Positions 5,117 through 15,800 of a DNA stretch of 48,893 bases are shown one piece after another. The position numbers were made by a program, and so were the translations under genes. Source of the stretch: an uncultured Prevotella sp. (GTDB taxonomy: Bacteria > Bacteroidota > Bacteroidia > Bacteroidales > Bacteroidaceae). Positions within the stretch are counted from its first letter, which is position 1, and each line of letters begins with the position of its first letter. Where the stretch lies: contig CAMVJQ010000013.1 in assembly GCA_947167845.1 (NCBI GenBank), positions 1 to 48,893 of the forward strand, written 5' to 3'. Below the pieces are notes generated by a model. That model saw nothing but the letters and a program-made list of their open reading frames with translations, was not told the DNA's origin and did not search any database.

Positions 5117-8100
5117 TTATGCGGAAGGCATGACAGAAAGTCCGGCATCGATCAGCGTGCGGAACTGCTGGATGCCCTGGTGATTGTTGTCAAGGGCCTC
5201 CACCTCCTTTAGGTAACGCTCAGCGCGGGCGGTGTCGCCCATACCATAATAACCGAGGGCGAGCATATACTTGCAATGGATGAGGTTCTTCGTGTCGAGC
5301 GAGTCCTCCCAGATGAGCAGGTCGGGCAGGGATACGGCGAAGTAATCCATCACCACCTTGTCGAAGACATGCTGTTTGCCGTAGTTGATGAGGCGGTAGA
5401 AACGGCCGTGGGCCTCGTTCTCACGCCCCAGTCTTCGCAGGGCCATACCCTGATAGAATATCTTGTCGGGCTTCGCATCGTTGTAGTACATGGCAGCGGC
5501 TGGCTCTTGCGGTCCCTTCGTAGCCTCTTCCCAACAGGCGACGGCCTTGTCGTGCTGTCCGAGGGCCTCGAAGGCGATGCCGAGGAGATAGTGGAAGTCG
5601 TTCTCCTGCGCACCGTATAGTTTGCCTTCGCCGAGGTGGCGGGGATATTCCAGACACTCATTGAGGAGCGTGACGGCCTGCTCGTAATCCTTGGCGCAGA
5701 TGGCTTTTTTGGCCAGTTCCACGCGGCATATCTGATATTGTGCGGACACCTTGCCTTCGCCTCCCTCCCACGGATGGAAGATGCGTGCGTCGAGCCGTCG
5801 CATGGCCTCTTCGTAGCGCCCCAACTGATTGAGCAGGGTGATCTCTTCGAGCACCAGGTCATCGCGACGCTGAATCAACTCCGGATACTTCTGCAGGAAG
5901 GCCAGTCGCTCCTGGTGCGGACGATGCAGACGCTTGTAGAGTTGGTCGAGTTCCATGAGCACTCGGGCGTCAGTCTCGTCAAGACGGAAGGCCCTCTCCA
6001 TGTACTCAACCGCCATTTCCTGCTTGTCTCGTTTGTTGAAGCAGCCGAGGGCGAGGTTGCGCCATACGGTGGGATAGGTGGGGTCGAGTTCAGCCGCGTG
6101 CTCCCAGCAGTCGATGGCGAGGTCGTACTGTCGCTTGTCGTAGTAGAGACAGCCGAGGTAGTAGGGAGCGCGGGCATCCCGTACGGATGGCATCTGTCCC
6201 AAGTGCTTCAGGATAAAGGCATCCTCCAGACGGTTGGGGAAGCAGTAGTCGGGACATGCCATCAAAGCCTTCTCCAGATATTCAGAGCCTGACGGGCTGG
6301 CGTATGCCATATAATAATAGGTGAGCGGAGACTCTCCGGCACCTCTGTCGATGGCTGTCTGCAACACGAAGAGAGCCTCGTCCATGAGTCCGGCATGTAT
6401 ATAGTCGAGGGCTATTTCGTGGTAGTTGTAGACATTGCCATGCATCAGTTCTGCCATGCGGTCAACAGGCTCGTTGCTGCCTGTGAGCAAATGTTCTTCC
6501 ACCATGCATTGATAGTTGAACGGATCAATCTTATAGGACTCCTTAATCCATGCGAGTGCCTCTTCGTTGCGGCAGAGTAAGCGTAGCACGGAGGCCTTCA
6601 GGGCGCGGGCCTGATGGTTGTGGCTGTTGCTGATGAGTGCACGCTCCAGTTCGTCGAGTGCGTCCTCCCAGCGCTCATCGCAAACGCTGAGACATGCAGC
6701 CTCGAAGTAGCCGGCATCAGCCCATGCCTTGTTCCAGGTTGACTTCCAGAAACAGTCGTAGGCTGGACCCCTCTGCATCATGTATCTGTCAGCGACGCCC
6801 AGAAAGAACAGAGCCTCACCGTCATAGGGGTTCGGATTACGCCTCTTTGCCACACGGACGGCTGTCTCAAGATAGGGTTTTGCTTTCCCGAAGCGGGCAC
6901 GACGCAGATACCACAACCCCATCTGCACGTTGCAGCGATAGTCAAGTGGGTCGCGGCGCAAGGCTTCCTCGTAGTAGTCGATGGCAGACCAAGTGGCATG
7001 GCGATACTGCTCCAGATGGAGCCCTGTCAGATAGAGTTGGTCGACGGTCTTCGTATCTTGAGGTGAGAGGGCAGCCTCCGCGGCATCTGGGATGGGCCGT
7101 ATGTCGTCGGGCTCGGCCATCCACTCCAGCAGCGGAATCCGTCTCGGATTGTCGGCACGGTCGACGGTCAGCCGGAGGTCAGACAGCAGTGCCTTGCCCG
7201 TCTCCACCGTCTCCACGAGTACCTTTTCTGGAGAGAGTGTGACCATCTTATCATAAGATGCTTCTCCCGACTGACATGTCAGCGTGATTCTGACTTCCTG
7301 CCTTGAGGTGGCCATAATCTTGAATTGCACTTTGCCTTCGCCTGCCTCCTCGATGTTCATGATGAAGTCCTTTGAAGCCTGCTTCACCATGCCTATCTCA
7401 CGATAGGGCATGAAGTACTGCACAAACTGTTTCTCCTCGTAAGGCATAAGCCAGGTGAAGTCGGGCTGGTTCTCGGTATAGACACCAGCCATCAGTTCGA
7501 TGTAGGGACGGAAGCCCTTGCGGTCGACACCCCAACGCTTCATCTCCTCGGGTGAGGCCTCGTCAGTGAGGTTGCGGTCCCAGGCCCTGCCGAAGTCACC
7601 GTTGCCCCAAGTCCACTGTTTCTTGCCGGGTGAGAAGTGATGGGAGGCTACGTGCAGCATGCCGGCTTTGGCATCGTTCTCATAGCCACCTTCGAAGTCG
7701 TACTTGGAGTTGACGCCCATATAACTCGTCGGCACAGGGATGTTCTTGTAGTTGGATATGTCGACACCGGCCGAATAGTCCATCTTATAATAGGTGCCCG
7801 TAGCAATGGGGAATGACGAGACTGCACGCTTGCCATGGTCGAACACGGCATTGATGTCGGGCGGGAACACGCTCTGATACTGGTCGTTCACCTCTACGGC
7901 GGGGTTGGCCCACCAGAGGAAGGTCTGCGGCAACGGTGTACGGTTGGACACACGGCCCTGTATTTCGAGGTAGGCGCAGCCGGGACGGAGTGTAAAGCCT
8001 GCCATGCCTTTCTGGTGGAACATCCGCTCCATCTCGTTGACCCACACCGTCACGCTGCCGTCTTCATGCTCCACAATGGTGGCGTCGACGGGCATGAAGG

Positions 8101-8476
8101 TGGAAGGCCGGTGATGCTGGGGCCAGTTGAACTCTATGCCACCGCTGATCCACGGTCCGAGGAGGCCGACGAGGGCCGGCTTGACGACGTGATTGTAATA
8201 GACGAAATGGCGCTGGCGGATCTTATCGTAAGCCATCTGCACGCGACCGCCCAGTTCGGGCAGGATCATCACCCGGATGTATTCGTTCTCAAGCCAGACG
8301 GCCTGATAGTCCTTATCGGTTTTCTCATCGCTCATTGTCTCGATGACAGGATAAGGATAGACAACACCACTCGACCCCTGATAGACACGCTTCTCCAGGA
8401 ACATCGGGTTCTTTTCAGGCTTCCCGCACTCATAGGTGGGGATGGTCACTATTTCTCTCCATGCTTTTACACTCAT
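5117..8476 (-). CDS. DUF5107 and tetratricopeptide-repeat protein
   Basis: A 1119-residue protein. Residues ~40-340 form the DUF5107 domain, a galactose-mutarotase-like beta fold (ILPELGGRVQMAYDK at 71-85; SGGIEFNWPQHHRPST at 111-126). From about residue 480 onward there are many TPR-like helix pairs (for example YEEALRRDPLDYRCNVQMGL). No signal peptide is present, so it is probably cytosolic. The family's activity is not established; the fold and the sugar-porter gene 21 bases upstream suggest binding or conversion of an imported sugar. It starts at ATG 8476 and ends 10 bp from the convergent BACON remnant. Its last ~260 codons are duplicated at 244-1026. Confidence 0.85.
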   Translation of the reverse strand: MSVKAWREIVTIPTYECGKPEKNPMFLEKRVYQGSSGVVYPYPVIETMSDEKTDKDYQAVWLENEYIRVMILPELGGRVQMAYDKIRQRHFVYYNHVVKPALVGLLGPWISGGIEFNWPQHHRPSTFMPVDATIVEHEDGSVTVWVNEMERMFHQKGMAGFTLRPGCAYLEIQGRVSNRTPLPQTFLWWANPAVEVNDQYQSVFPPDINAVFDHGKRAVSSFPIATGTYYKMDYSAGVDISNYKNIPVPTSYMGVNSKYDFEGGYENDAKAGMLHVASHHFSPGKKQWTWGNGDFGRAWDRNLTDEASPEEMKRWGVDRKGFRPYIELMAGVYTENQPDFTWLMPYEEKQFVQYFMPYREIGMVKQASKDFIMNIEEAGEGKVQFKIMATSRQEVRITLTCQSGEASYDKMVTLSPEKVLVETVETGKALLSDLRLTVDRADNPRRIPLLEWMAEPDDIRPIPDAAEAALSPQDTKTVDQLYLTGLHLEQYRHATWSAIDYYEEALRRDPLDYRCNVQMGLWYLRRARFGKAKPYLETAVRVAKRRNPNPYDGEALFFLGVADRYMMQRGPAYDCFWKSTWNKAWADAGYFEAACLSVCDERWEDALDELERALISNSHNHQARALKASVLRLLCRNEEALAWIKESYKIDPFNYQCMVEEHLLTGSNEPVDRMAELMHGNVYNYHEIALDYIHAGLMDEALFVLQTAIDRGAGESPLTYYYMAYASPSGSEYLEKALMACPDYCFPNRLEDAFILKHLGQMPSVRDARAPYYLGCLYYDKRQYDLAIDCWEHAAELDPTYPTVWRNLALGCFNKRDKQEMAVEYMERAFRLDETDARVLMELDQLYKRLHRPHQERLAFLQKYPELIQRRDDLVLEEITLLNQLGRYEEAMRRLDARIFHPWEGGEGKVSAQYQICRVELAKKAICAKDYEQAVTLLNECLEYPRHLGEGKLYGAQENDFHYLLGIAFEALGQHDKAVACWEEATKGPQEPAAAMYYNDAKPDKIFYQGMALRRLGRENEAHGRFYRLINYGKQHVFDKVVMDYFAVSLPDLLIWEDSLDTKNLIHCKYMLALGYYGMGDTARAERYLKEVEALDNNHQGIQQFRTLIDAGLSVMPSA

Positions 8477-8497
8477 AGCCTTATATAAACTTAGGGG

Positions 8498-9793
8498 TTA
8501 AGAAACTAACTCTTTTTCCAATTCTTCCAGACTCTTGCCCTTGGTCTCCGGACAGCGGCGGAGCAGGAACACGAAGGCGCAGATGCAGATGGCACTGTAG
8601 ATCCAGAACGTGCCGCTTGAGCCTAAGACCGCATTCATGGAGGGGAACGAGAATGTGAGCGTGCAGCAGCCCACCCAGAGGGCGAAGGTGCAGGTGGCCA
8701 TGGCGATGCCGCGGATGCGGTTGGGGAAGATCTCCGCCAGGAGCGTCCATGTGACCGGTCCCAGCGTCATCGCATACACTGAGATGGCCGTCACCACCAA
8801 TGCCACCATCAGGATGCCCGTCACACCCATGAAATAGCAAGTGCCGAGCGTCAGATAGATCAATCCCAGAGCACCAGCCCCCAGAAGCATCAGCGTGCGA
8901 CGCCCCCACCTCTCGATGGTGTAGAGGGCCACGATGGTGAATACGACATTGGCAATGCCCGTGATCACGATATTGATGAACATACCATCCACATTGAAAC
9001 CTGCCCCCACGAATATCTCCTGGGCATAGTTGAAGATGACATTGGTGCCGCACCACTGCTGGAACACGGCAATCACCAGTCCGAGCAGGAGCACACGGCT
9101 ATACTCCGGCTGCATCAACTCATGCAGCCCTGCCTGCCCATTCTTCAATCCTTCAACTCTTCCATGCCTCAATCCTAAAAATACCGGGCTCTCCGGGATA
9201 AAGAAACTCATCACAAGGAAGAGGGCAGCAGGCAGTGCCTCTGCCCAGAACATCCAGCGCCAGCCACACTCTACGTTCCACGTCATATTCGCTGCCACCG
9301 ACGTTTCGCGTGCCAACAGCATATTCACTATCTGGGCAGCCAGGATGCCGAGCACTATCGTCATCTGATTGAGCGAGACCATGCGCCCGCGAATCTCCGC
9401 AGGACTGACCTCGGCGATGTACATCGGAGCCAAGGCAGATGCCACCCCGATGCCTATACCCCCGACAAAGCGGGATATACTAAACAAGGTGAAGTCATTG
9501 AACAAACCTGTGCCTATGGCTGACACCGTGAACAGGACGGCCGACACCGTCAGCAGCGGCTTGCGCCCATACCTGTCAGCAGCCGCACCCGCTGCCATCG
9601 CACCAAACAGACAGCCTACCAAGGCTGTCGTCATCGCCACGCCCTGCATCAACGGCGAATCGCTAATGCCGAAATAGAGTTCATAGAACGGCTTGGCACC
9701 GCCTATCACCACCCAATCGTAACCGAAGAGCAGACCGCCCATCGCCGACACGAGACAGATGAAGTAGATAAATCTTCTGTTGAATCCTTGCAT
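8498..9793 (-). CDS. Sugar-porter family MFS transporter
   Basis: A 431-residue, 12-helix membrane protein with the signatures of the sugar porter (SP) subfamily: GGLLFGYDWVVIGG in helix 1, ADRYGRKPLL and ERWGRRTLM in the two cytoplasmic D/E-R-x-GRR/K loops, PESPVFL after helix 6, and PETKGKSLEELEKE at the C-terminus. It should import a monosaccharide such as xylose, arabinose, galactose or glucose with protons; the sequence does not say which. It lies 39 bases downstream of sprA and 21 bases upstream of the DUF5107 gene, all on one strand. The MFS-DUF5107 pair looks like a small sugar-use operon. No promoter is obvious in the short gap before it. Confidence 0.9.
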   Translation of the reverse strand: MQGFNRRFIYFICLVSAMGGLLFGYDWVVIGGAKPFYELYFGISDSPLMQGVAMTTALVGCLFGAMAAGAAADRYGRKPLLTVSAVLFTVSAIGTGLFNDFTLFSISRFVGGIGIGVASALAPMYIAEVSPAEIRGRMVSLNQMTIVLGILAAQIVNMLLARETSVAANMTWNVECGWRWMFWAEALPAALFLVMSFFIPESPVFLGLRHGRVEGLKNGQAGLHELMQPEYSRVLLLGLVIAVFQQWCGTNVIFNYAQEIFVGAGFNVDGMFINIVITGIANVVFTIVALYTIERWGRRTLMLLGAGALGLIYLTLGTCYFMGVTGILMVALVVTAISVYAMTLGPVTWTLLAEIFPNRIRGIAMATCTFALWVGCCTLTFSFPSMNAVLGSSGTFWIYSAICICAFVFLLRRCPETKGKSLEELEKELVS

Positions 9794-9832
9794 GATATAA
9801 TGGTCTATAGTTATTGCGAATATTAGGGGGCT

Positions 9833-12800
9833 CTACCGCGTCAGCGAGAACTTCATCGACAGGCCGAAGTCGCGGGTCGTCGTCGGATAACTGCTGCTGG
9901 AGAGCAGGGGGCTGTTGGTCTGCTGGTCGTAATAGAAGGTGAGGGTGAGCAGGCGGCTGAGGGTGTAGTCGGCCTTGAATGAGATTTTCAGGGCCGAGTT
10001 GCCGCTGGAGGCGGCGGAGGTGCCGCTAGCGATGTCGCGGGTGATGGCGGCCTGCTTGCGCAGGGAGATGTCGAGGTTCATGTTCAGGTCGTGGTTGACG
10101 CCGCCGCTGCGCCCCGTGGGTCTCGGCTGGGTTTGCTGCTGGCGGTTCTTGCCCCGGCTCTGCGCCTTCTTCACCTTGCGGTTGCCACTGGCACCGAAGA
10201 GATTGAAGTCCTTCAGTTTGTAGGCGAAGCCGATGACCCAGTCGTTCGACCGTGTCTCATTGATCTGGACGCTGGTCATGGAGAGGTTGAGCACACGCGT
10301 GCGACGGTACTCCAACTTGGCCGTCAGGTCGTTCTGGAAGGTGGCGTCGACACCAAGCAGGGGCGAGAAGGCCTCATTGATGCTCACCGTGGAGACATTG
10401 TACATCGAGGATGCCTGCAGTCCGCCTGATGCCTGGTCGACGGTGAATCCGAGCCCTCCTATATACTCCTGCCATGCACTGTAGGAGGCGTAGGAGCCGA
10501 CGCTATAGATCGACTTGTAGCCGTGGTTGATGTTGAACGACTTGAAATGGTTGTTGAACCATGTCAGTTTGGAGAGGCCGCTGTAGCGCACGGTCCAGTT
10601 GGGCAGCATGCGGGTGAGTGCCGGGAAGATGTCGAGCGAGGAGCCACTGCCGGCGGTGTAGGCTGAGAGGAAGGCGGGAATCATCACGTCGCCGCTATAT
10701 TGACGGACGGCGGCGTGGGTGGGCGCATCGGCATACTGCGCCTCCACCCTTTGCTGATACTGGGGCAGGAGTTCGCAGAATTTGTCGAATGTGGCGGAAT
10801 GGTAGCCATTGTCGGCATTGCCGATGCCCTCAAGTGCGCCCTTCAGTGAGATGGTGGTCATGTTGAACGAGCCGCTGTGGGTGGTGGGGTGGCCGGCATA
10901 CATGTACTGCACGCTCTTGGCGCGGGTGTCGGTATGCGAAGCATTGAGTTCGATTTTCAGGTCGCGGATAGGCTCCAGGGTGGCTCGCAATTGGAAGTCG
11001 TTGCTGCCGTTGATGGTGGCTGGGGTAGCGACGTCGTCGTTATGGATCATCCAGCCGTTGTCCATTGCCTTGTCGAGATAATTGTCGCCGATGGTGCCGA
11101 AGGCGAAGCCGAGTCCTGGGGCCAGTCCGCCCGACGACCGCTGTCCGAAAGCGTCGCCGACGTTGGGCTCGAAGCCTGGCAGCACCATCTGGTATTGGTT
11201 GCGGTAAGATAGCGAGATGCTCCTGACCATCATCAGCAGACGGGCGGCGCTCTGGGCGGGCTTGTACCACCACTCGTTCTCACTTGAGGGCTTCGGCACG
11301 ACAGAGAGTTTGATGTCCACCGTGTCGTTCGACTTGATGAGGATTTTGTTCTCGTCGATTACCTTGTATTTCACCTTGTAGGGCTTGCCGTCCTTGGTGC
11401 GTGCGGTCACGCGGAGACGCTTCGACTTCTTGTTGTGGGCCACGGTGATGGTGGTGTCGGGCAGCAGATGGATCTCGCGCTGGTAGGTGTTCTTCTTGGA
11501 GGCGGGTTCGGCAGTCTTGGCGGATTTTGCAGCGTCAGCGGACTTGTCCGTCTTTGCCGATTTCGCTTTCTTTGCTGCCGGTGTCGCCTTGGGGATGGCT
11601 TTCTTGAAGCGCTCGTTGGCCTTCTTCAGGAATGGTGAATGGTTGTAGAGCGTCTCCATGTTGAGCGACCCCTTGATGTTGAGGTTGCGGCGGCTGGTGA
11701 TGGTGTTGCCCAGCGACGTACCGTTGTCGAGTTCGGTGCCGCGCACCCAGGAGTAGTTGCCCTGGTAGGAGGCGTCGGCAGTGAGCCAGTCGAGGATGGG
11801 CAGTTTGTTCAACGGCAACTGGTAGGAGGCGGTCACCTGCTGCTGGTAGTCGAGCGGGGTTCCGAGGTTCTTGATGCTCTGCCAGACGGAGTCCTTCCAG
11901 GCTGAGTATCTGTCGGCATAGAGTTCCTTGTTGACGGGGGTATAGGGTTCTTCGATCTGGGCGTGGGTGGCCGACTGGAAGGTGAAGTGCAGGTTCTTGG
12001 TGAAGTCCCAGCGCAGTGAGAAGTCGCGGTTCCAGAGGAACTGCTGGTTGAAGGTGAGGGGCGGATTCTGCCCGCCGAGGTCTTCGAGGTCGCGCTCCTG
12101 CAGTTCGGAGTAGATGCGGGTAATCTCTGAGTCGAAGGTGATGCTCTGGGGCAGATAGTTGAAGCCGATGGCCTTGGGGAAGTTGAGCCACTTCGACTTG
12201 CCCTTGAGTTTCTTGAAGGGTTCCCACGTCTTGTAGACGGGCGAGTAACTGTAGTTGAGGGCTCCGCGCCACTCGTCGTCTTTCTCATAGACGGTGGTCT
12301 GGCCGGAGGTGAAACTGTGGCGGTGGCTGTAACTGAATGAGAAGTTGGCGGGGTCGTAGGGCATCGGATGGCGCTTGGTCTTCAGTCCCCAGCGCACGTT
12401 GCTCAACGAGAAGTTGGAGTTGGTGCGCTTGGTGACGGCGAGCGACTCGATGCTGTCGCGCTCTTCCTTGCTGTTTGCGGCGTCGAGCGCATCCTTCAGC
12501 CGCATGTCGGTATCCAGTGGGTTGTAGCGCGGACGCACCTCGTCCTTGGTCAGCGAGTAGTAGAGGGGCGCCGTGACCTGTGCCTTGTCGGGGAAGAACT
12601 TGCCCAGTTCGAGCGAGGTGGTGATGCTGTACTGCTTCTGGGTGTCGGTGGAGCGCTGCATGACGCTCTCCTCGAGCCCGCCGAAGCCCTCGCCCACATA
12701 GCGGCCTGTCACGTTGACGCTGCCGAAGTCAGACAGTTGGATGTTCAGGTTGCCTGTAGCCGCCCAGCCGCCGTCGTTGTTGGTATCCATCAGTCGCAAC

Positions 12801-15800
12801 TCATTGACCCATACCTCGCCCGACTTCATCTCTCCCGACAGGTTGCGCACACCGATTACCATCGTCTTCACCTCGCCGAGTGAGGGGTTGCCCAGGATGC
12901 TCACCTTGTTGTTGGGGCGGTTGGCATCTGGTGCGGTATAGATGCTGTTATAAGAGGTGGCGCCGCTTTGCCTGAGTTTGTTGCGGTCTTTCTTCAGCGT
13001 GGTGAACACGTCGAGGTCGATGTCGAGCATATTCTCCTCTGGCCATACCTGACGGCGATCGGCTGTGGAGTAGCGGCTGTAGGTATTGCGGTCGGCAGTC
13101 AACTTCAGGGGTATCTCGTACTCATAGTAGTTGTTCTTATAGTCGCTGCCCAGGCGGATGAATACGGCCAGTTCGTTGTCCTTCAGCGAGGTCATGTCGG
13201 GTATCAGGTGATTGGCGTGCACGAACATCTGCATGTGCTTATACTGCCTGAGGTCGTAATGGGTGTTCTTATAGACGGCCTTCGACTCGCCGGGGCTGAG
13301 GTTCTCCACAAACATGTTGAGAGCCTGCTCATTGTTCTCCACCAATTGTGGCTGCGACGGGTCGGTGGCTCGGCTGATGCCCGGGGGCAGCACGTAGTTG
13401 ACGGGCTGCTTGTCGTTGTTCTCCTCGATGTTGACGGCGCACACCCTCACCGAACCTGTCTCCACGCCCGAAGAGAGGTTCTGCTTGTAGATCCGCCAGT
13501 CGCCGCGCACCAGGTCGAGACTTCCGAAGCGCAGCACGATGGGCTTCTGGAAGTTGGTCAGGAAGATGCGCATGAAGCGGATGCTGGAGAAGTCGGAGAT
13601 GCTGCCCTCCTTATGCTCGTAGGCCGTGACGGGAATGCGGAACTGGAACCAGTTGACGGTGGTGGTGTCGCCATTGCGCAGTTTTACGCCGCTGGTACGC
13701 ATATCGGTGATGAAGGTGCCCGCGAGGGGATTGCCGTTCTTATAGGCCTCGAAGATCTCAGGGCTGATACGTACCTTATATTGATAATAGCGCTCATACT
13801 CATTGAGGGTGAAGTCCTGGTTGATGTCCTCCACGTCGGGCCCAGTCTTGTAGGAGGTGTCGTACGACTCGGTGCGGGCGTCGGTGTCGGGCGAGTTGCC
13901 CTGCGGGTTGTTGATGCGCTTATAGCGGTCGAGGATGCTGCGCTGCTCGTCGTCGTAGTCGGAGCCGCGGAAGTAGTGGTAGTCGTCGCCGGCGGGATCG
14001 TTGCGCCAGGCCTGGATGATACTGTCGTTGGTGATGACGCCGCTGTTGACCACTGCGTCGAGCCATTCCTTGTAGGCACCGTACTCTCGCTCCTGCTCAT
14101 CGTTGAGACCGTTGAGACCTACATCCTGTAAGGCGCGCGAGCCAGTGGTTGTGGCGAAGGCATAGGTCTGGGTGGCCTGCTGGGGCACGCGGCCCCACTG
14201 TGTGGTGGTGAAGGCGTTGCTGCCGTCGACGGGCATACCACTCTCATAGAATTTCTTGCCGTCGCGCAGGATGTCCTCGCTCATCTCGCCCAGATTGAAG
14301 TAGAGGTCGCCGGCATAGTCGGAGGCATTGCCGGCGGCACGGGTGTAGATGAAGGGGTCGAGCAGCCAGAACTCGATATACTCGATGTTGGCCTGCTCGA
14401 AGTCGGTGGTCTCCAGTTTGCGCATCATGCCGCCCCACTTCGACTCGGGCTGTCTCAGTGTGCCGTCGCTGTTCAGGTCGCGCGTCAGGTTATAGGGTCC
14501 GCGCTCCTCTGGGTAGTAGGCCAGGTTGAGCACCGACAGGGTGGAGGTGGCGCCGTTGTAAGTGGACTGCTGGCGGTTTGGATAGAGTTCCTTTACGTAG
14601 ACCTCGCGCACATAGTGGTTCGACAACTGCTGGAGGTCGCTCTTGATATGGCTTGGGGTGAGTGTGGAACTGTGGCGGGTGAAGAGGGGGTCCACGTAGT
14701 ACCAGGCCAGCAGGGCGCGGTTGTAGCCGCTCGTCACGCCCGTCTTGTCGGCATACTCCTTGAACATCTTCGGCACACTGGAGATCATCCAGGCCTTCGG
14801 CTCTCCCTGGCTGAGGTAGGTCTTCGTGTTTTCAAAGTCGTCGATATACGAGGCATTGTCCTGCGTGCCACCTGCCGTGCCCGCTATCAACTGTGCGAAC
14901 TCTCCCGTGAAGGTGATGTGCGAGGGCTCCTTGACGTGCAGGAAGGGAATCTTGTTGAGCACCGAGGTAAGCCACTGGCTCTCCTGCTTCCAGTTGACGT
15001 TCAGACCCCAGATGGTGTTCTTCAGCGGCTCCTCGCCCATGCCCACTTTCGAGACAAGGGCCTGTTCCGAGAGGTGCATCAGCGTACCGCCCAACTGGAA
15101 GTTTCTGGTGAAGTCGTACTCCCAGTTGACACCCACCATCGTCTTGCGTTGCATGCCGTAGTCGGTATTCGATTCTAGTGACACGTTGACATTCGTTCCG
15201 GCGTCGATGATGCTCTGGTTCAGGATCGTCACCTCGCCGGCAGAGTAGTCGACGGAGTAGTCGGAGCCTTCCTGTAGCGTCACGCCTCCCGCCGTCACCA
15301 CCACCGAGCCTTGCGGCACGTTGTAGGCATCCAGCGAGATCACGTTGGCGCTGTGACCCTTGTACTGGCCGGTCATGATATACTTGTTCTTCTCCGCATT
15401 CTGCTTGGCCACAGTCTTCGTGGAGTCATAGAGTTGGTCGAACACATACTTGTCGATGGCATCCGCCGCCACGCCCTTCGAGGCCAGTACCTGTCGCATA
15501 CGGTCGCCGAAGGGCTCTGCTGCAGGCAGAAACACGCGACCGTTGCTCACCGTATAGCCCTGCACGAAGTCGAAGTAGCCGTTGGGATGTGGCTTGTTGT
15601 TGTTGTCCAGACGGTCGCAGCCCAACAGCCGGATCAGCGTGGTCTGCTTCGTCTGCTGCTCGGGGATATAGGAGAGGTAGACACCCGCCGTGTCGCTCTG
15701 GAACTTGATGTCGAGCCTGAACTTCGCCTGCTCCACCGTTGAGGCCAGATAATAGACGTTCTTCATCATCAGGTCCCAGTTGCCCTGGGTCGGGTTGTTC

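Noticed and set aside
12968..14131. 387-codon plus-strand ORF inside sprA
   Set aside because: It is antisense to a clearly real gene; the sprA coding frame explains the open frame through GC and codon bias.
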